From positions 39,373,514 through 39,437,513 of the forward strand of contig OY829537.1 in the NCBI GenBank assembly GCA_963691705.1: a stretch of 64,000 nucleotides of DNA, written 5' to 3'. Positions 9,366 to 23,900 of this stretch are shown piece after piece (the first letter of the stretch is position 1; each line of letters starts with the position of its first letter). Below the pieces are notes generated by a model. That model searched no databases. It was not told where the DNA came from and was given only the letters and a program-made list of their open reading frames with translations. The DNA is from Viola odorata. Lineage: Eukaryota > Streptophyta > Magnoliopsida > Malpighiales > Violaceae. The position numbers were made by a program, and so were the translations under genes.

Positions 9366-12300
9366 TCACGGATACTGATGCAGAATATAAAGGTAACCGA
9401 GTGGGGCTATCGCAGTCACGGACGGTGATGCAGAAATGTAAAGGTATCCGGGCGAGGCAATCGCAGTCAGAGACGCTGATGCAGAAATGTAAAGGTATCC
9501 GGGCGAGGCTATCGCAATCACGGATCCTGATGCAGAAATGTAAAGGTATCCAGGCGAGGCAATCGCAGTCACGGATACTGATGCAGAAAAGTAAAGGTAT
9601 TCGGGTGAGGCTATCGCAGTCACGGATACTGATGCAGAATATAATGGTAACCGGGCGGGGCTATCGCAGTCACGGACGCTGATGCAGAAATGTAGAGGTA
9701 TCCGGGTGAGGCAATCGCAATCACGGATCCTGATGCAGAAAAGTAAAGGTATCCGGGCGAGGCTATCACAGTCATGGACGTTGATGCATAAAAGTAAAGG
9801 TATCCGGGCGAGGCTAGCACAATCACGGATACTAATGCAGAAAAGTAAATGTATCCGGGCGAGGTTATCGTAGTCACGGACGTTGATGCAGAAATGTAAA
9901 GGTATCTAGGCGAGGCTATCGTAGTCACGGATACTGATGCAGAATATAAAGGTAACCGGGCGGGGCTATCGCAGTCACGGACGCTGATGCAGAAATGTAA
10001 AGGTATCCGGGCGAGGCAATCGCAGTCAGAGACGCTGATGCAGAAATGTAAAGGTATCCGGGCGAGGCTATCGCAGTCACAGACGCTCATGCAGAAATGT
10101 AAAGGTATCCGGGCGAGGCTATCGCAGTCACGGGCGTTGATCCAGAAATGTAAAGGTATCCGGGTGAGGCTATCGCAGTCACGGATACTGATGCAGAAAA
10201 TAAAGGTATCCGGGCGAGGCTATCGCAGTCACGGACATGGATGCAGAAATGTAAAGGTATCCGGGTGAGGCAATCGCAATCACGGATGCTGATGCAGAAA
10301 TGAAAAGGTATCCGGGCGAGGCTATCGCAATCACGGATCCTGATGCAGAAATGTAAAGGTATCCAGGCGAGGCAATCGCAGTCACGGATACTGATGCAGA
10401 AAAGTAAAGGTATTCGGGTGAGGCTATCGCAGTCACGAATACTGATGCAGAATATAATGGTAACCGGGCGGGGCAATCGCAGTCACGGACGCTGATGCAG
10501 AAATGTAAAGGTATCCGGGTGAGGCAATCGCAATCACGGATCCTGATGCAGAAAAGTAAAGGTATGCGGGCGAGGCTATCACAGTCACGGACGTTGATCC
10601 AGAAATGTAAAGGTATCCAGGCGAGGCTATCGTAGTCACGGATACTGATGCAGAAACTAAAGGTATCCAGGGGAGTCTAGCACAATCACGGATTCTAATG
10701 CAGAAAAGTAAAGGTATCCGGGCGAGGCTATCGCAGTCACGGACGTTGATGCAGACATGTAAAGGTATCTGGGCGAGTCTATCGTAGTCACGGATACTGA
10801 TGCAGAATATAAAGGTAACCGGGCGGGGTTATCGCAGTCACGGACGCTGATGCAGAAATGTAAAGGTATCCGGCCGAGGCGATCGCAGTCACGGATACAG
10901 ATGTAGAAAAGTAAAGGTATCCGGGCGAGGCTATCACAGTCACGGACATTGATCCAGAAATGTAAGGGTATCCGGGCGAGGCTATCGCAGTCAGGGATAC
11001 TGATGCAGAAACTAAAGGTATCCGGGGGAGTCGAGCATAATCACGGATACTAATGCAAAAAAGTAAAGGCATCCGGGCAAGGTTATCGTAGTCACGGACG
11101 TTGATGCAGAAATGTAAAGGTATCTGGGCGACGCTATCGTAGTCACGGATACTGATGCAGAATATAAAGGTAACCGGGTGGGGCTATCGCAGTCACGGAC
11201 GCTGATGCAGAAATGTAAAGGTATCCGGGCGACGCAATCGCAATCACGGATCCTGATGCAGAAAAGTAAAGGTATCCGACCGAGGCTATCGCAGTCACGG
11301 ATACTGATGCAGAAATGTAAAGGTATCCGGGCGAGGCTATCACAGTCACGGACGCTGATGCAGAAATGTAAAGGTATCCCGGCGAGGCAATCACAATCAC
11401 GGATTCTGATGCAGAAATGTAAAGGTATCCGGGCGAGACTATCGCAATCACGGATCCTGATGCAGAAAATTAAAGGTATCCGGGCGAGGCTATCGCAGTC
11501 ACGGATACTGATGCAGAATATAATGGTAACCGGGTGGGGCTATCGCAGTCACGGACGCTGATGCAGAAATGTAAAGGTATCCGGGCGAGGCAATCGAAAT
11601 CACGGATCCTGATGCAGAAAAGTAAAGGTATCCGGGCGAGGCTATCACAGTCATGGACGTTGATCCATAAAAGTAAAGGTATCCGGGCGAGGCTATCGCA
11701 GTCACGGATACTGATGCAGAAACTAAAGGTATCCGGGGGAGTCTAGCACAATCACGGATACTAATGCAGAAAAGTAAAGGTATCCGGGCGAGTTTATCGC
11801 AGTCACGGACGTTGATGCAGAAATGTAAAGGTATCTAGGCGAGGCTATCGTAGTCACGGATACTGATGCAGAATATAAAGGTAACCGGGCGGAGCTATCG
11901 CAGTCACGGACGCTGATGCAGAAATGTAAAGGTATCCGGGCGAGGCAATCGCAGTCAGAGACGCTGATGCAGAAATGTAAAGGTATCCGGGCGAGGCTAT
12001 CGTAGTCACGGATACTGATGCAGAAACTAAAGGTATCCGGGGGAGTCTAGCACAATCACGGATTCTAATGCAGAAATGTAAAGGTAACCGGGCGGAGCTA
12101 TCGCAGTCACGGACGCTGATGCAGAAATGTAAAGGTATCCGGGCGAGGCAATCGCAGTCAGAGACGCTCATGCAGAAATGTAAAGGTATCCGGGCGAGGG
12201 TATCGCAGTCACGGACGTTGATCCAGAAATGTAAAGGTATCCGGGTGAGGCTATCGCAGTCACGGATACTGATGCAGAAAATAAAGGTTTCCGGGCGAGG

Positions 12301-12933
12301 CAATCGCAATCACGGATCCTGATGCAGAAAAGTAAAGGTATGCGGGCGAGGCTATCACAGTCACGGACGTTGATCCAGAAATGTAAAGGTATCCGGGCGA
12401 GGCTATCGTAGTCACGGATACTGATGCAGAAACTAAAGGTATCCGGGGGAGTCTAGCACAATCACGGATTCTAATGCAGAAAAGTAAAGGTATCCGAGCG
12501 AGGCTATCGCAGTCACGGACGTTGATGCAGAAATGTAAAGGTATCTGGGCGAGTCTATCGTAGTCACGGATACTGATGAAGAATATAAAGGTAACCGGGC
12601 GGGGTTATCGCAGTCACGGACGCTGATGCAGAAATGTAAAGGTATCCGGGCGACGCAATCGCAATCACGGATCCTGATGCAGAAAAGTAAAGGTATCCGA
12701 CCGAGGCTATCGCAGTCACGGATACTGATGCAGAAAAGTAATGGTATCTGGGTGAGGCAATAGCAATCACGGATGTTGATGCAGAAATGTAAAGGTATCT
12801 AGGCGAGGTTATCGTAGTCACGGATACTGATGCAGAATATAATGGTAACCGGGCGGGGCTATCGCAGTCACGGACGCTGATGCAGAAATGTAAAGGTATC
12901 CGGGCGAGGTAATCGCAATCACGGATCCTGATG
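9366..12933 (+). repeat. Satellite mosaic related to the 2.79-kb unit
   Basis: Monomers here are of the left-hand type: CAATCGCAATCACGG, GGGGGAGTCTAGCACAATC, and 50-bp GCAGAATATAATGG monomers. They share short runs with the 2.79-kb unit but do not align with it over long distances. Similar sub-blocks recur, for example near 9620, 10433, 11499 and 12818, where a monomer series ending in GCAGAATATAATGGTAACC is repeated. I see no gene or foreign sequence. Confidence 0.7.
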
Positions 12934-15739
12934 CAGAAAAGTAAAGGTATCCGGGCGAGGCTATCACAGTCACGGACGTTGATCCAGAAATGTAAAGGTA
13001 TCCGGGCGAGGCTATCGCAGTCACGGATACTGATGCAGAAAATAAAAGGTATCCGGGGGAGGCAATCCCAATCACGGATCCTAATGCAGAAAAGTAAAGG
13101 TATCCGGGCGAGGCTATCCCAGTCACGGTCGTTGATGCAGAAATGTAAAGGTATCTAGGCGAGGCTATCGTAGTCACGGATACTAATGCAGAATATAAAG
13201 GTAACCGGGCGGGGCTATCGCAGTTACGGACGCTGATGCAGAAATATAAAGGAATCCGGGCGAGGCTATCGTAGTCACGGATGCTGATGCAGAAATGTAA
13301 AGGTATTCGGGTGAGGCTATAGCAGTCACGACACTGATGCAGAAATGTAAAGGTATCCGGGCGAGGCTATCGCAGTCACGGACGTTGATTTAGAAATGTA
13401 AAGGTATCTTGGCGAGGCTATCGTAGTCACGGATACAGATGCAGAAATGTAAAGGTATCCAGGCAAGGCTATCGCAATCACGGAGGCTGATGTTGAAATG
13501 TAAAGGTATCCGGGCGAGGGTATCGCAGTCATGGATACTGATGCAGAAACTAAAGGTATCCGGGGGAGTCTAGCACAATCACGGATACTAATGCAGAAAA
13601 GTAAAGGTATCCGGGTGAGGCTATCGCAGTCACGGACGTTGATGCAGAAATGTAACGGCATCCGGGCGAGGCTATCGCAATCACGGAGCCTGATGCAGAA
13701 ATGTAAAGGCATCCGGGCGAGGCTATCGCAATCACGGAGCCTGATGCAGAAAAGTAAAGGTATCCGGGCGAGGCTATCACATTTACGGAGCCTGATGCCG
13801 AAAAGAAAAGGTATCCGAGCGAGGCTATCGCAGTCACGGACGTTGATCTACAATTGTAAAGGTATCCGGGTGGGGCTATCGCAGTCACTGATACTGATGC
13901 AGATAATAAAGGTATCCGGGCGCGGCTAGCGTAGTCAGGGACGTTGATGCAGAAATGTAAAGGTATCCGGGCGAGGCTATCGCAATCACGGATACTGATG
14001 CAGAATATAAAGGTAACCGGGCGAGGCTAGCGCAAGCACGGATACAAATGCAGAAAAGTAAAGGTGTTCGGGTGAGGCTATAGCAGTCACGACGCCGATG
14101 CAGAAATGTAAAGGTATCCGGGCGAGGCAATCGCAATCACGGATCCTGATGCAAAAAAGTAAAGATATCCGGGCGAGGCTATCGCAGTCACGGGAGTTGA
14201 TGCAGAATTGTAAAGGTATCCGGGCGAGGCAATCGCAGTCACGGATACTGATGCAGAAACTAAAGGTATCCGGGGGAGTCTAGCACAATCACAGATACTA
14301 ATGCAGAAGAGTAAAGGTATCCGGGCGAGGCTATCGCAGTCACGGACGTTGATGCAGAAATGTAAAGGTATCTGGGCGAGGCAATCGTAGTCACGGATAC
14401 TAATGCAGAATATAAAGGTAACAGGGCGGGGCTATCGTAGTCACGGACGATGATGCAGAAATGTAAAGGTATCCAGGCGAGGCAATCGCAATCACGGATT
14501 CTGATGCAGAAATGTAAAGGTATCCGGGCGAGGCTATCGCAATCACGGATCCTGATGCAGAAATGTAAAGGTATCCAGGCGAGGCAATCGCAGTCACGGA
14601 TACTGATGCAGAAAAGTAAAGGTATTCGGGTGAGGCTATCGCAGTCACGGATACTGATGCATAATATAATGGTAACCGGGCGGGGCTATCGCAGTCACGG
14701 ACGCTGATGCAGAAATGTAAAGGTATCCGGGCGAGGCAATCGCAATCACGGATCCTGATGCAGAAAAGTAAAGGTATCCGGGCGAGGCTATCACAGTCAC
14801 GGACGTTGATCCATAAAAGTAAAGGTATCCGGGCGAGGCTATCGCAGTCACGGATACTGATTCAGAAACTAAAGGTATCCGGGGGAGTCTAGCACAATCA
14901 CGGATACTAATGCAGAAAAGTAAAGGTATCCGGGCGACGCTATCGTAGTCACGGATACTGATGCAGAATATAAAGGTAACCGGGTGGGGCTATCGCAGTC
15001 ACGGACGCTGATGCAGAAATGTAAAGGTATCCAGGCGAGGCAATCGCAATCACGGATTCTGATGCAGAAATGTAAAGGTATCCGGGCGAGGCTATCGCAA
15101 TCACGGATCCTGATGCAGAAATGTAAAGGTATCCAGGCGAGGCAATCGCAGTCACGGATACTGATGCAGAAAACTAAAGGTATTCGGGTGAGGCTATCGC
15201 AGTCACGGATACTGATGCATAATATAATGGTAACCAGGCGGGGCTATCGCAGTCACGGACGCTGATGCAAAAATGTAAAGGTATCCGGGCGAGGCAATCG
15301 CAATCACGGATCCTGATGCAGAAAAGTAAAGGTATCCGGGCGAGGCTATCACAGTCACGGACGTTGTTCCATAAAAGTAAAGGTATCCGGGCGAGGCTAT
15401 CGCAGTCACGGATACTGATTCAGAAACTAAAGGTATCCGGGGGAGTCTAGCACAATCACAGATTCTAATGCAGAAAAGTAGAGGTATCCGGGCGAGGCTA
15501 TCGCAGTCACGGACGTTGATGCAGAAATGTAAAGGTATCTGGGCGAGTCTATCGTAGTCACGGATACTGCTACAGAAAAGTAAAGGAATCCGGGCGAGGC
15601 TATCGTAGTCACGAATGCTGATGTAGAAATGTAAAGGTATTCAGGTGAGGCTATCGCAGTCATGGACGCTGATGCAGAAAAGTAAAGGAATCCGAGCAAG
15701 GCTATCGTAGTCACGGATACTGATACAGAAAAGTAAAGG
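12934..15739 (+). repeat. 2.79-kb higher-order unit, copy 3
   Basis: This copy is collinear with about 2125-3155 at offset 10,809 and then with 1-2138 at offset 13,601, so it spans one whole unit. The site matching the insertion point (near 13962) is uninterrupted satellite. Homology stops at 15739/15740, where this copy reads AAAGGAATCC against AAAGGTATCC in copy 1. Rare bases distinguish the copies, for example TCACTGATACTG here (around 13885) against TCACCGATACTG in copies 1 and 2. Confidence 0.87.
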
Positions 15740-16930
15740 AATCCGGGCGAGGCTATCGTAGTCACGGATGCTGATGTAGAAATGTAAAGGTATTCAGGCG
15801 AGGCTATCGCAGTCATGGACGCTGATGCAGAAATGTAAAGGTATCCGGGCGAGGCTGTCGCAGTCACGGATACTGATACAGAAAAGTAAAGGAATCCGGG
15901 CGAGGCTATCGCCGTCACGGACGCTGATGCAGAAATGTAAAGGTACTCAGGCGCGGCTATCGCAGTCACGGACGCTGATGCAGAAATGTAAAGGTATCCG
16001 GGCGAGGCTAGCGCACTCACAGATCCTGATGAACAAAATAAAGGTATCCGGACGAGGCTATCGCAGTCATGGACGCTGATGCAGAAATGTAAAGGTATCC
16101 GGGCGAGGCTGTCGCAGTCATGGATACTGATTCAGAAATGTAAAGGTATCCGGGTGAGGCTTTCGCAGTCACGGACGCTGATGCAGAAATGTAAAGGTAT
16201 CCGTGCGAGGCTAGCGCACTCACGGATCTTGATGAAGAAAATAAAGGTATCCGGGCGAGGCTATCGCAGTCACGGACGCTGATAAGAAATGTAAAGGTAT
16301 CCGGGCGAGGCTGTCGCAGTCACGGATACTGATACAGAAAAGTAAAGGAATCCGGGCGAGGCTATCGCAGTCACGGACGCTGATGCAGAAATGTAAAGGA
16401 ATCCGGGTGAGGCTATCATAGTCACGGATACTTATGCAGAAAAATTAAAGGTATCCGGGCGAGGATGTCGCAGTCACGGATACTGATACAGAAAAGTAAA
16501 GAAATCCGGGGAGGCTGTCGCAGTCACAGATACTGATACAGAAGAGTAAAGGAATCCGGGCGAGGCTATCGCAGTCACGGATACTGATTCAGAAATGTAA
16601 AGGTATCCGGGCGAGGCTTTCGCAGTCACGGACGCTGATGCAGAAATGTAAAGGTATCCGGGGGAGGCTATCCCAGTCACAGACGATGATGCAGAAATGT
16701 ACTGGTATCCGGGCGAGGCTATCGCAGTCACGGACGCTGATGCAGAAAAGTAAAGCAATCCGGGCGAGGCTATCGTAGTCACGGATGCTGATGTAGAAAT
16801 GTAAAGGTATTCAGGCGAGGCTATCGCAGTCATGGACGCTGATGCAGAAATGTAAAGGTATACGGGCGAGGCTGTCGCAGTCACGGATACTGATACAGAA
16901 AAGTAAAGGAATCCGGGCGAGGCTATCGCA
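15740..16930 (+). repeat. Block matching about 7514-8704 at 8,226-bp spacing
   Basis: Directly after copy 3 of the 2.79-kb unit, the array follows the order of monomer variants seen about 8.2 kb earlier, including the GATGAACAAAATAAAGG, GATAAGAAATG and TTATGCAGAAAAATTAAAGG types. Part of the same block recurs again 2,999 bp later (about 18.9-19.6 kb). Edges are approximate. Confidence 0.7.
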
Positions 16931-17270
16931 GTCACGGACGCTGATAAGAAATGTAAAGGTATCCGGGGGAGGCTATCCCAGTCACAGACGATGATGCAGA
17001 AATGTACTGGTATCCGGGCGAGGCTATCGCAGTCACGGACGCTGATGCAGAAAAGTAAAGCAATCCGGGCGAGGCTATCGTAGTCACGGATGCTGATGTA
17101 GAAATGTAAAGGTATTCAGGCGAGGCTATCGCAGTCATGGACGCTGATGCAGAAATGTAAAGGTATACGGGCGAGGCTGTCGCAGTCACGGATACTGATA
17201 CAGAAAAGTAAAGGAATCCGGGCGAGGCTATCGCAGTCACGGACGCTGATGCAGAAATGTAAAGGTATCC
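16660..17270 (+). repeat. 305-bp tandem duplication (six monomers minus one base)
   Basis: A distinctive monomer with CCGGGGGAGGC and ACTGGTATCC occurs at 16658-16710 and again exactly 305 bp later at 16963-17015, with the intervening variants in the same order. The outer ends are approximate. Confidence 0.8.
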
Positions 17271-20200
17271 GGGCGAGGCTAGCGCACTCACGGATCTTGA
17301 TGAAAAAAATAAAGGTATCCGGGCGAGGCTATCGCAGTCACGGACGCTGATAAGAAATGTAAAGGTATCCGTGCGAGGCTGTCGCAGTCACGGATACTGA
17401 TACAGAAAAGTAAAGGAATCCGGGCGAGGCTATCGCAGTCACGGACGCTGATGCAGAAATGTAAAGGAATCCGGGTGAGGCTATCATAGTCACGGATACT
17501 TATGCAGAAAAATTAAAGGTATCCGGGCGAGGATGTCGCAGTCACGGATACTGATACAGAAAAGTAAAGGAATCCGGGGAGGTGTCACAGTCACGGATAC
17601 TGATACAGAAAAGTAAAGGAATCCGGGCGAGGCTATCGCAGTCACGGACGCTGATGCAGAAATGTAAAGGAATCCGGGTGAGGCTATCATAGTCACGGAT
17701 ACTTATGCAGAAAAATTAAAGGTATCCGGGCGAGGATGTCGCAGTCACGGATACTGATACAGAAAATTCAAGGAATCCGGGCGAGGCTATCGCAGTCACG
17801 GACGCTGATGCAGAAATGTAAAGGTATCCGGGTGAGGCTATCCCAGTCACGGACGATGATGCAGAAATGTAAAGGTATCCGGGCGAGGCTATCGCAGTCA
17901 CGGACGCTGATGCAGAAAAGTAAAGGTATCCGGGCGAGGCTATCATAGTCACGGATACTTATGCATAAAAATTAAAGGTATCCGGGCGAGGATGTCGCAG
18001 TCACGGATACTGATACAGAAAAGTAAAGAAATCCGGGGCTGTCGCAATCACGGATACTGATACAGAAAAGTAAAGGAATCCGGGCGAGGCTATCGCAGTC
18101 ACGGATACTGATTCAGAAATGTAAAGGTATCCGGGCGAGGCTTTCGCAGTCACGGACGCTGATGCAGAAATGTACAGGTATCCGGGTGAGGCTATCCCAG
18201 TCACGGACGATGATGCAGAAATGTAAAGGTATCCGGGCGAGGCTATCCCAGTCACGGACGATGATGCAGAAATGTAAAGGTATCCGGGCGAGGCTATCGC
18301 AGTCACGGACGCTGATGCAGAAAAGTAAAGGTATCCGTGCGAGGCTATCATAGTCACGGATCCTTATGCAAAAAAATTAAAGGTATCCGGGCGAGGATGT
18401 CGCAGTCACGGATACTGATACAGAAAAGTAAAGGAATCCGGGGAGGCTGTCGCAGTCACGGATACTGATACAGAAAAATAAAGGAATCCGGGCGAGGCTA
18501 TCGGAGTCACGGACACTGATGCAGAAAAGTAAAGGTATCCGGGCGAGGCTATCGCAGTCAAGGACGCTGATGCAGAAATGTAAAGGAATCCGAGCAAGGC
18601 TATCGTAGTCACGGATCCTGATATAGAAAAGTAAAGGAATCCGGGCGAGGCTATCGTAGTCACGGATAGTGATACAGAAAAGTAAAGGAATCCGGGCGAG
18701 GCTATCGTAGTCACGTATGCTGATGTAGAAATGTAAAGGTATTCAGGCGAGGCTATCGCAGTCATTGACGCCGATGCAGAAATGTAAAGGTATCCGGGCG
18801 AGGCTGTCGCAGTCACGGATACTGATACAGAAAAGTAAAGGAATCCGGGGAGGCTGTCGCAGTCACGGATACTGATACAGAAAAGTAAAGGAATCCGGGC
18901 GAGGCTATCGCCGTCACGGACGCTGATCCAGAAATGTAAAGGTACTCAGGAGCGGCTATCGCAGTCACGGACGCTGATGCAGAAATGTAAAGGTATCCGG
19001 GCGAGGCTAGCGCACTCACAGATCCTGATGAACCAAATAAAGGTATCCGGACGAGGCTAACGCAGTCATGGACGCTGATGCAGAAATGTAAAGGTATCCG
19101 GGCGAGGCTGTCGCAGTCACGGATACTGATTCAGAAATGTAAAGGTATCCGGGTGAGGCTTTCGCAGTCACGGACGCTGATGCAGAAATGTAAAGGTATC
19201 CGTGCGAGGCTAGCGCACTCACGGATCTTGATGAAGAAAATAAAGGTATCCGGGCGAGGCTATCGCAGTCACGGACGCTGATAAGAAATGTAAAGGTATC
19301 CGGGCGAGGCTGTCGCAGTCACGGATACTGATACAGAAAAGTAAAGGAATCCGGGCGAGGCTATCGCAGTCACGGACGCTGATGCAGAAATGTAAAGGAA
19401 TCCGGGTGAGGCTATCATAGTCACGGATACTTATGCAGAAAAATTAAAGGTATCCGGGCGAGGATGTCGCAGTCACGGATACTGATACAGAAAAGTAAAG
19501 AAATCCGGGGAGGCTGTCGCAGTCACAGATACTGATACAGAAGAGTAAAGGAATCCGGGCGAGGCTATCGCAGTCACGGATACTGATTCAGAAATGTAAA
19601 GGTATCCGGGCGAGGCTTTCGCAGTCACGGACGCTGATGCAGAAATGTAAAGGAATCCGAGCAAGGCTATCGTAGTCACGGATACTGATACAGAAAAGTA
19701 AAGGAATCCGGGCGAGGCTATCGTAGTCACGGATGCTGATGTAGAAATGTAAAGGTATTCAGGCGAGGCTATCGCAGTCATGGACGCTGATGCAGAAATG
19801 TAAAGGTATACGGGCGAGGCTGTCGCAGTCATGGATACTGATACAGAAAAGTAAAGGAATCCGGGCGAGGCTATCGCCGTCACGGACGCTGATGCAGAAA
19901 TGTAAAGGTACTCAGGCGCGGCTATCGCAGTCACGGACGTTGATGCAGAAATGTAAAGGTATCCGGGCGAGGCTAGCGCAATCACAGATCCTGATGAACA
20001 AAATAAAGGTATCCGGGCGAGGCTATCGCAGTCATGGACGCTGATGCAGAAATGTAAAGGTATCCGGGCGAGGCTGTCGCAGTCACGGATACTGATTCAG
20101 AAATGTAAAGGTATCCGGGTGAGGCTTTCGCAGTCACGGACGCTGATGCAGAAATGTAAAGGTATCCGGGCGAGGCTAGCGCACTCACGGATCTTGATGA

Positions 20201-20950
20201 AAAAAATAAAGGTATCCGGGCGAGGCTATCGCAGTCACGGACGCTGATAAGAAATGTAAAGGTATCCGGGCGAGGCTGTCGCAGTCACGGATACTGATAC
20301 AGAAAAGTAAAGGAATCCGGGCGAGGCTATCGCAGTCACGGACGCTGATGCAGAAATGTAAAGGAATCCGGGTGAGGCTATCATAGTCACGGATACTTAT
20401 GCAGAAAAATTAAAGGTATCCGGGCGAGGATGTCGCAGTCACGGATACTGATACAGAAAAGTAAAGGAATCCAGGGAGGTGTCACAGTCACGGATACTAA
20501 TACAGAAAAGTAAAGGAATCCGGGCGAGGCTATCGCAGTCACGGACGCTGATGCAGAAATGTAAAGGAATCCGGGTGAGGCTATCATAGTCACGGATACT
20601 TATGCAGAAAAATTAAAGGTATCCGGGCGAGGATGTCGCAGTCACGGATACTGATACAGAAAATTCAAGGAATCCGGGCGAGGCTATCGCAGTCACGGAC
20701 GCTGATGCAGAAATGTAAAGGTATCCGGGTGAGGCTATCCCAGTCACGGACGATGATGCAGAAATGTAAAGGTATCCGGGCGAGGCTATCGCAGTCACGG
20801 ACGCTGATGCAGAAAAGTAAAGGTATCCGGGCGAGGCTATCATAGTCACGGATACTTATGCAGAAAAATTAAAGGTATCCGGGCGAGGATGTCGCAGTCA
20901 CGGATACTGATACAGAAAAGTAAAGAAATCCGGGGAGGCTGTCGCAATCA
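17250..20950 (+). repeat. Block pair at 2,897-bp spacing
   Basis: Roughly 0.8 kb beginning near 17250 recurs near 20147 (offset 2,897). A marker is the uncommon monomer containing GATACAGAAAATTCAAGG, seen near 17757 and 20654. The boundaries were estimated by eye. Confidence 0.7.
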
Positions 20951-23900
20951 CGGATACTGATACAGAAAAGTAAAGGAATCCGGGCGAGGCTATCGGAGTC
21001 ACGGATACTGATACAGAAAAATAAAGGAATCCGGGGAGGCTGTCGCAGTCACGGATACTGATACAGAAAAATAAAGGAATCCGGGCGAGGCTATCGCAGT
21101 CACGGACACTGATGCAGAAATGTAAAGGTATCCGGGTGAGGCTATCCCAGTCACGGACGATGATGCAGAAATGTAAAGGTATCCGGGCGAGGCTATCGCA
21201 GTCACGGACGCTGATGCAGAAAAGTAAAGGTATCCGGGTGAGGCTATCATAGTCACGGATCCTTATGCAGAAAAATTAAAGGTATCCGGGCGAGGATGTC
21301 GCAGTCACGGATACTGATACAGAAAAATAAAGAAATCCGGGGAGGCTGTCGCAGTCACGGATACTGATACAGAAAAATAAAGGAATCCGGGCGAGGCTAT
21401 CGCAGTCAAGGACGCTGATGCAGAAATGTAAAGGAATCCGAGCAAGGCTATCGTAGTCACGGATCCTGATACAGAAAAGTAAAGGAATCCGGGCGAGGCT
21501 ATCGTAGTCACGGATACTGATACAGAAAAGTAAAGGAATCCGGGCGAGGCTATCGTAGTCACGGATGCTGATGTAGAAATGTAAAGGTATTCAGGCGAGG
21601 CTATCGCAGTCATTGACGCCGATGCAGAAATGTAAAGGTATCCGGGCGAGGCTGTCGCAGTCACGGATACTGATACAGAAAAGTAAAGGAATCCGGGGAG
21701 GCTGCCGCAGTCACGGATACTGATACAGAAAAGTAAAGGAATCCGGGCGAGGCTATCGCCGTCACGGACGCTGATGCAGAAATGTAAAGGTACTCAGGCG
21801 CGGCTATCGCAGTCACGGACGCTGATGCAGAAATGTAAAGGTATCCGGGCGAGGCTAGCGCACTCACAGATCCTGATGAACAAAATAAAGTTATCCGGAC
21901 GAGGCTATCGCAGTCATGGACGCTGATGCAGAAATGTAAAGGTATCCGGGCGAGGCTGTCGCAGTCACGGATACTGATTCAGAAATGTAAAGGTATCCGG
22001 GTGAGGCTTTCGCAGGCACGGACGCTGATGCAGAAATGTAAAGGTATCCGTGCGAGGCTAGCGCACTCACGGATCTTGATGAAGAAAATAAAGGTATCCG
22101 GGCGAGGCTATCGCAGTCACGGATGCTGATGTAGAAATGTAAAGGTATTCAGGCGAGGCTATCGCAGTCATGGACGCTGATGCAGAAATGTAAAGGTATA
22201 CGGGCGAGGCTGTCGCAGTCACGGATACTGATACAGAAAAGTAAAGGAATCCGGGCGAGGCTATCGCCGTCACGGACGCTGATGCAGAAATGTAAAGGTA
22301 CTCAGGCGCGGCTATCGCAGTCACGGACGCTGATGCAGAAATGTAAAGGTATCCGGGCGAGGCTAGCGCAATCACAGATCCTGATGAACAAAATAAAGGT
22401 ATCCGGGCGAGGCTATCGCAGTCATGGACGCTGATGCAGAAATGTAAAGGTATCCGGGCGAGGCTGTCGCAGTCACGGATACTGATTCAGAAATGTAAAG
22501 GTATCCGGGTGAGGCTTTCGCAGTCACGGACGCTGATGCAGAAAGGTAAAGGTATCCGGGCGAGGCTATCACAGTCACGGACGCTGATGCAGAAATGTAA
22601 AGGAATCCGGGTGAGGCTATCATAGTCACGGATACTTATGCAGAAAAATTAAAGGTATCCGGGCGAGGATGTCGCAGTCACGGACGCTGATAAGAAATGT
22701 AAAGGTATCCGGGCGAGGCTGTCGCAGTCACGGATACTGATACAGAAAAGTAAAGGAATCCGGGCGAGGCTATCACAGTCACGGACGCTGATGCAGAAAT
22801 GTAAAGGAATCCGGGTGAGGCTATCATAGTCACGGATACTTATGCAGAAAAATTAAAGGTATCCGGGCGAGGATGTCGCAGTCACGGATACTGATACAGA
22901 AAAGTAAAGAAATCCGGGGAGGCTGTCGCAGTCACGGATACTGATACAGAAATGTAAAGGAATCCGGGCGAGGCTATCGCAGTCACGGATACTGATTCAG
23001 AAATGTAAAGGTATCCGGGCGAGGCTTTCGCAGTCACGGACGCTGATGCAGAAATGTAAAGGTATCCGAGCGTGGCTAGTGCAATCACGGATCTTGATGA
23101 AGAAAATAAAGGTATACGGGCGAGGCTATCGCAGTCACGGACGCTGATGCAGAAATGTAAAGGTATCCGGGCGAGGCTGTCGCAGTCACGGACGCTGATG
23201 CAGAAAAGTTAAGGTATCAGGGCGAGGCTATCATAGTCACGGATACTTATGCAGAAAAATTAAAGGTATCCGGGCGAGGATGTCGCAGTCACGGATACTG
23301 ATACAGAAAAGTAAAGGAATCCGGGGAGGCTGTCGCAGTCACGGATACTGATACAGAAAAATAACGGAATCCGGGCGAGGCTATCGCAGTCAAGGACGCT
23401 GATGCAGAAATGTAAAGGAATCCGAGCAAGGCTATCATAGTCACGGATCCTGATACAGAAAAGTAAAGGAATCCGGGCGAGGCTATCGTAGTCAAGGATA
23501 CTGATACAGAAAAGTAAAGGAATCCGGGCGAGGCTATCGTAGTCACGGATGCTGATGTAGAAATGTAAAGGTATTCAGGCGAGGCTATCGCAGTCATGGA
23601 CGCTGATGCAGAAATGTAAAGGTATCCGGGCGAGGCTGTCGCAGTCACGGATCTTGATGAAGAAAATAAAGGTATACGGGCGAGGCTATCGCAGTCACGG
23701 ACGCTGATGCAGAAATGTAAAGGTATCCGGGCGAGGCAGTCCCAGTCAGGGACGCTGATGCAGAAAAGTAGAGGTATCAGGGCGAGGCTATCATAGTCAC
23801 GGATTCTTATGCAGAAAAATTAAAGGTATCCGGGCGAGGCTGTCGCAGTCACGGATACTGATACAGAAAAGTAAAGGAATCCGGGGAGGCTATCGGAGTC

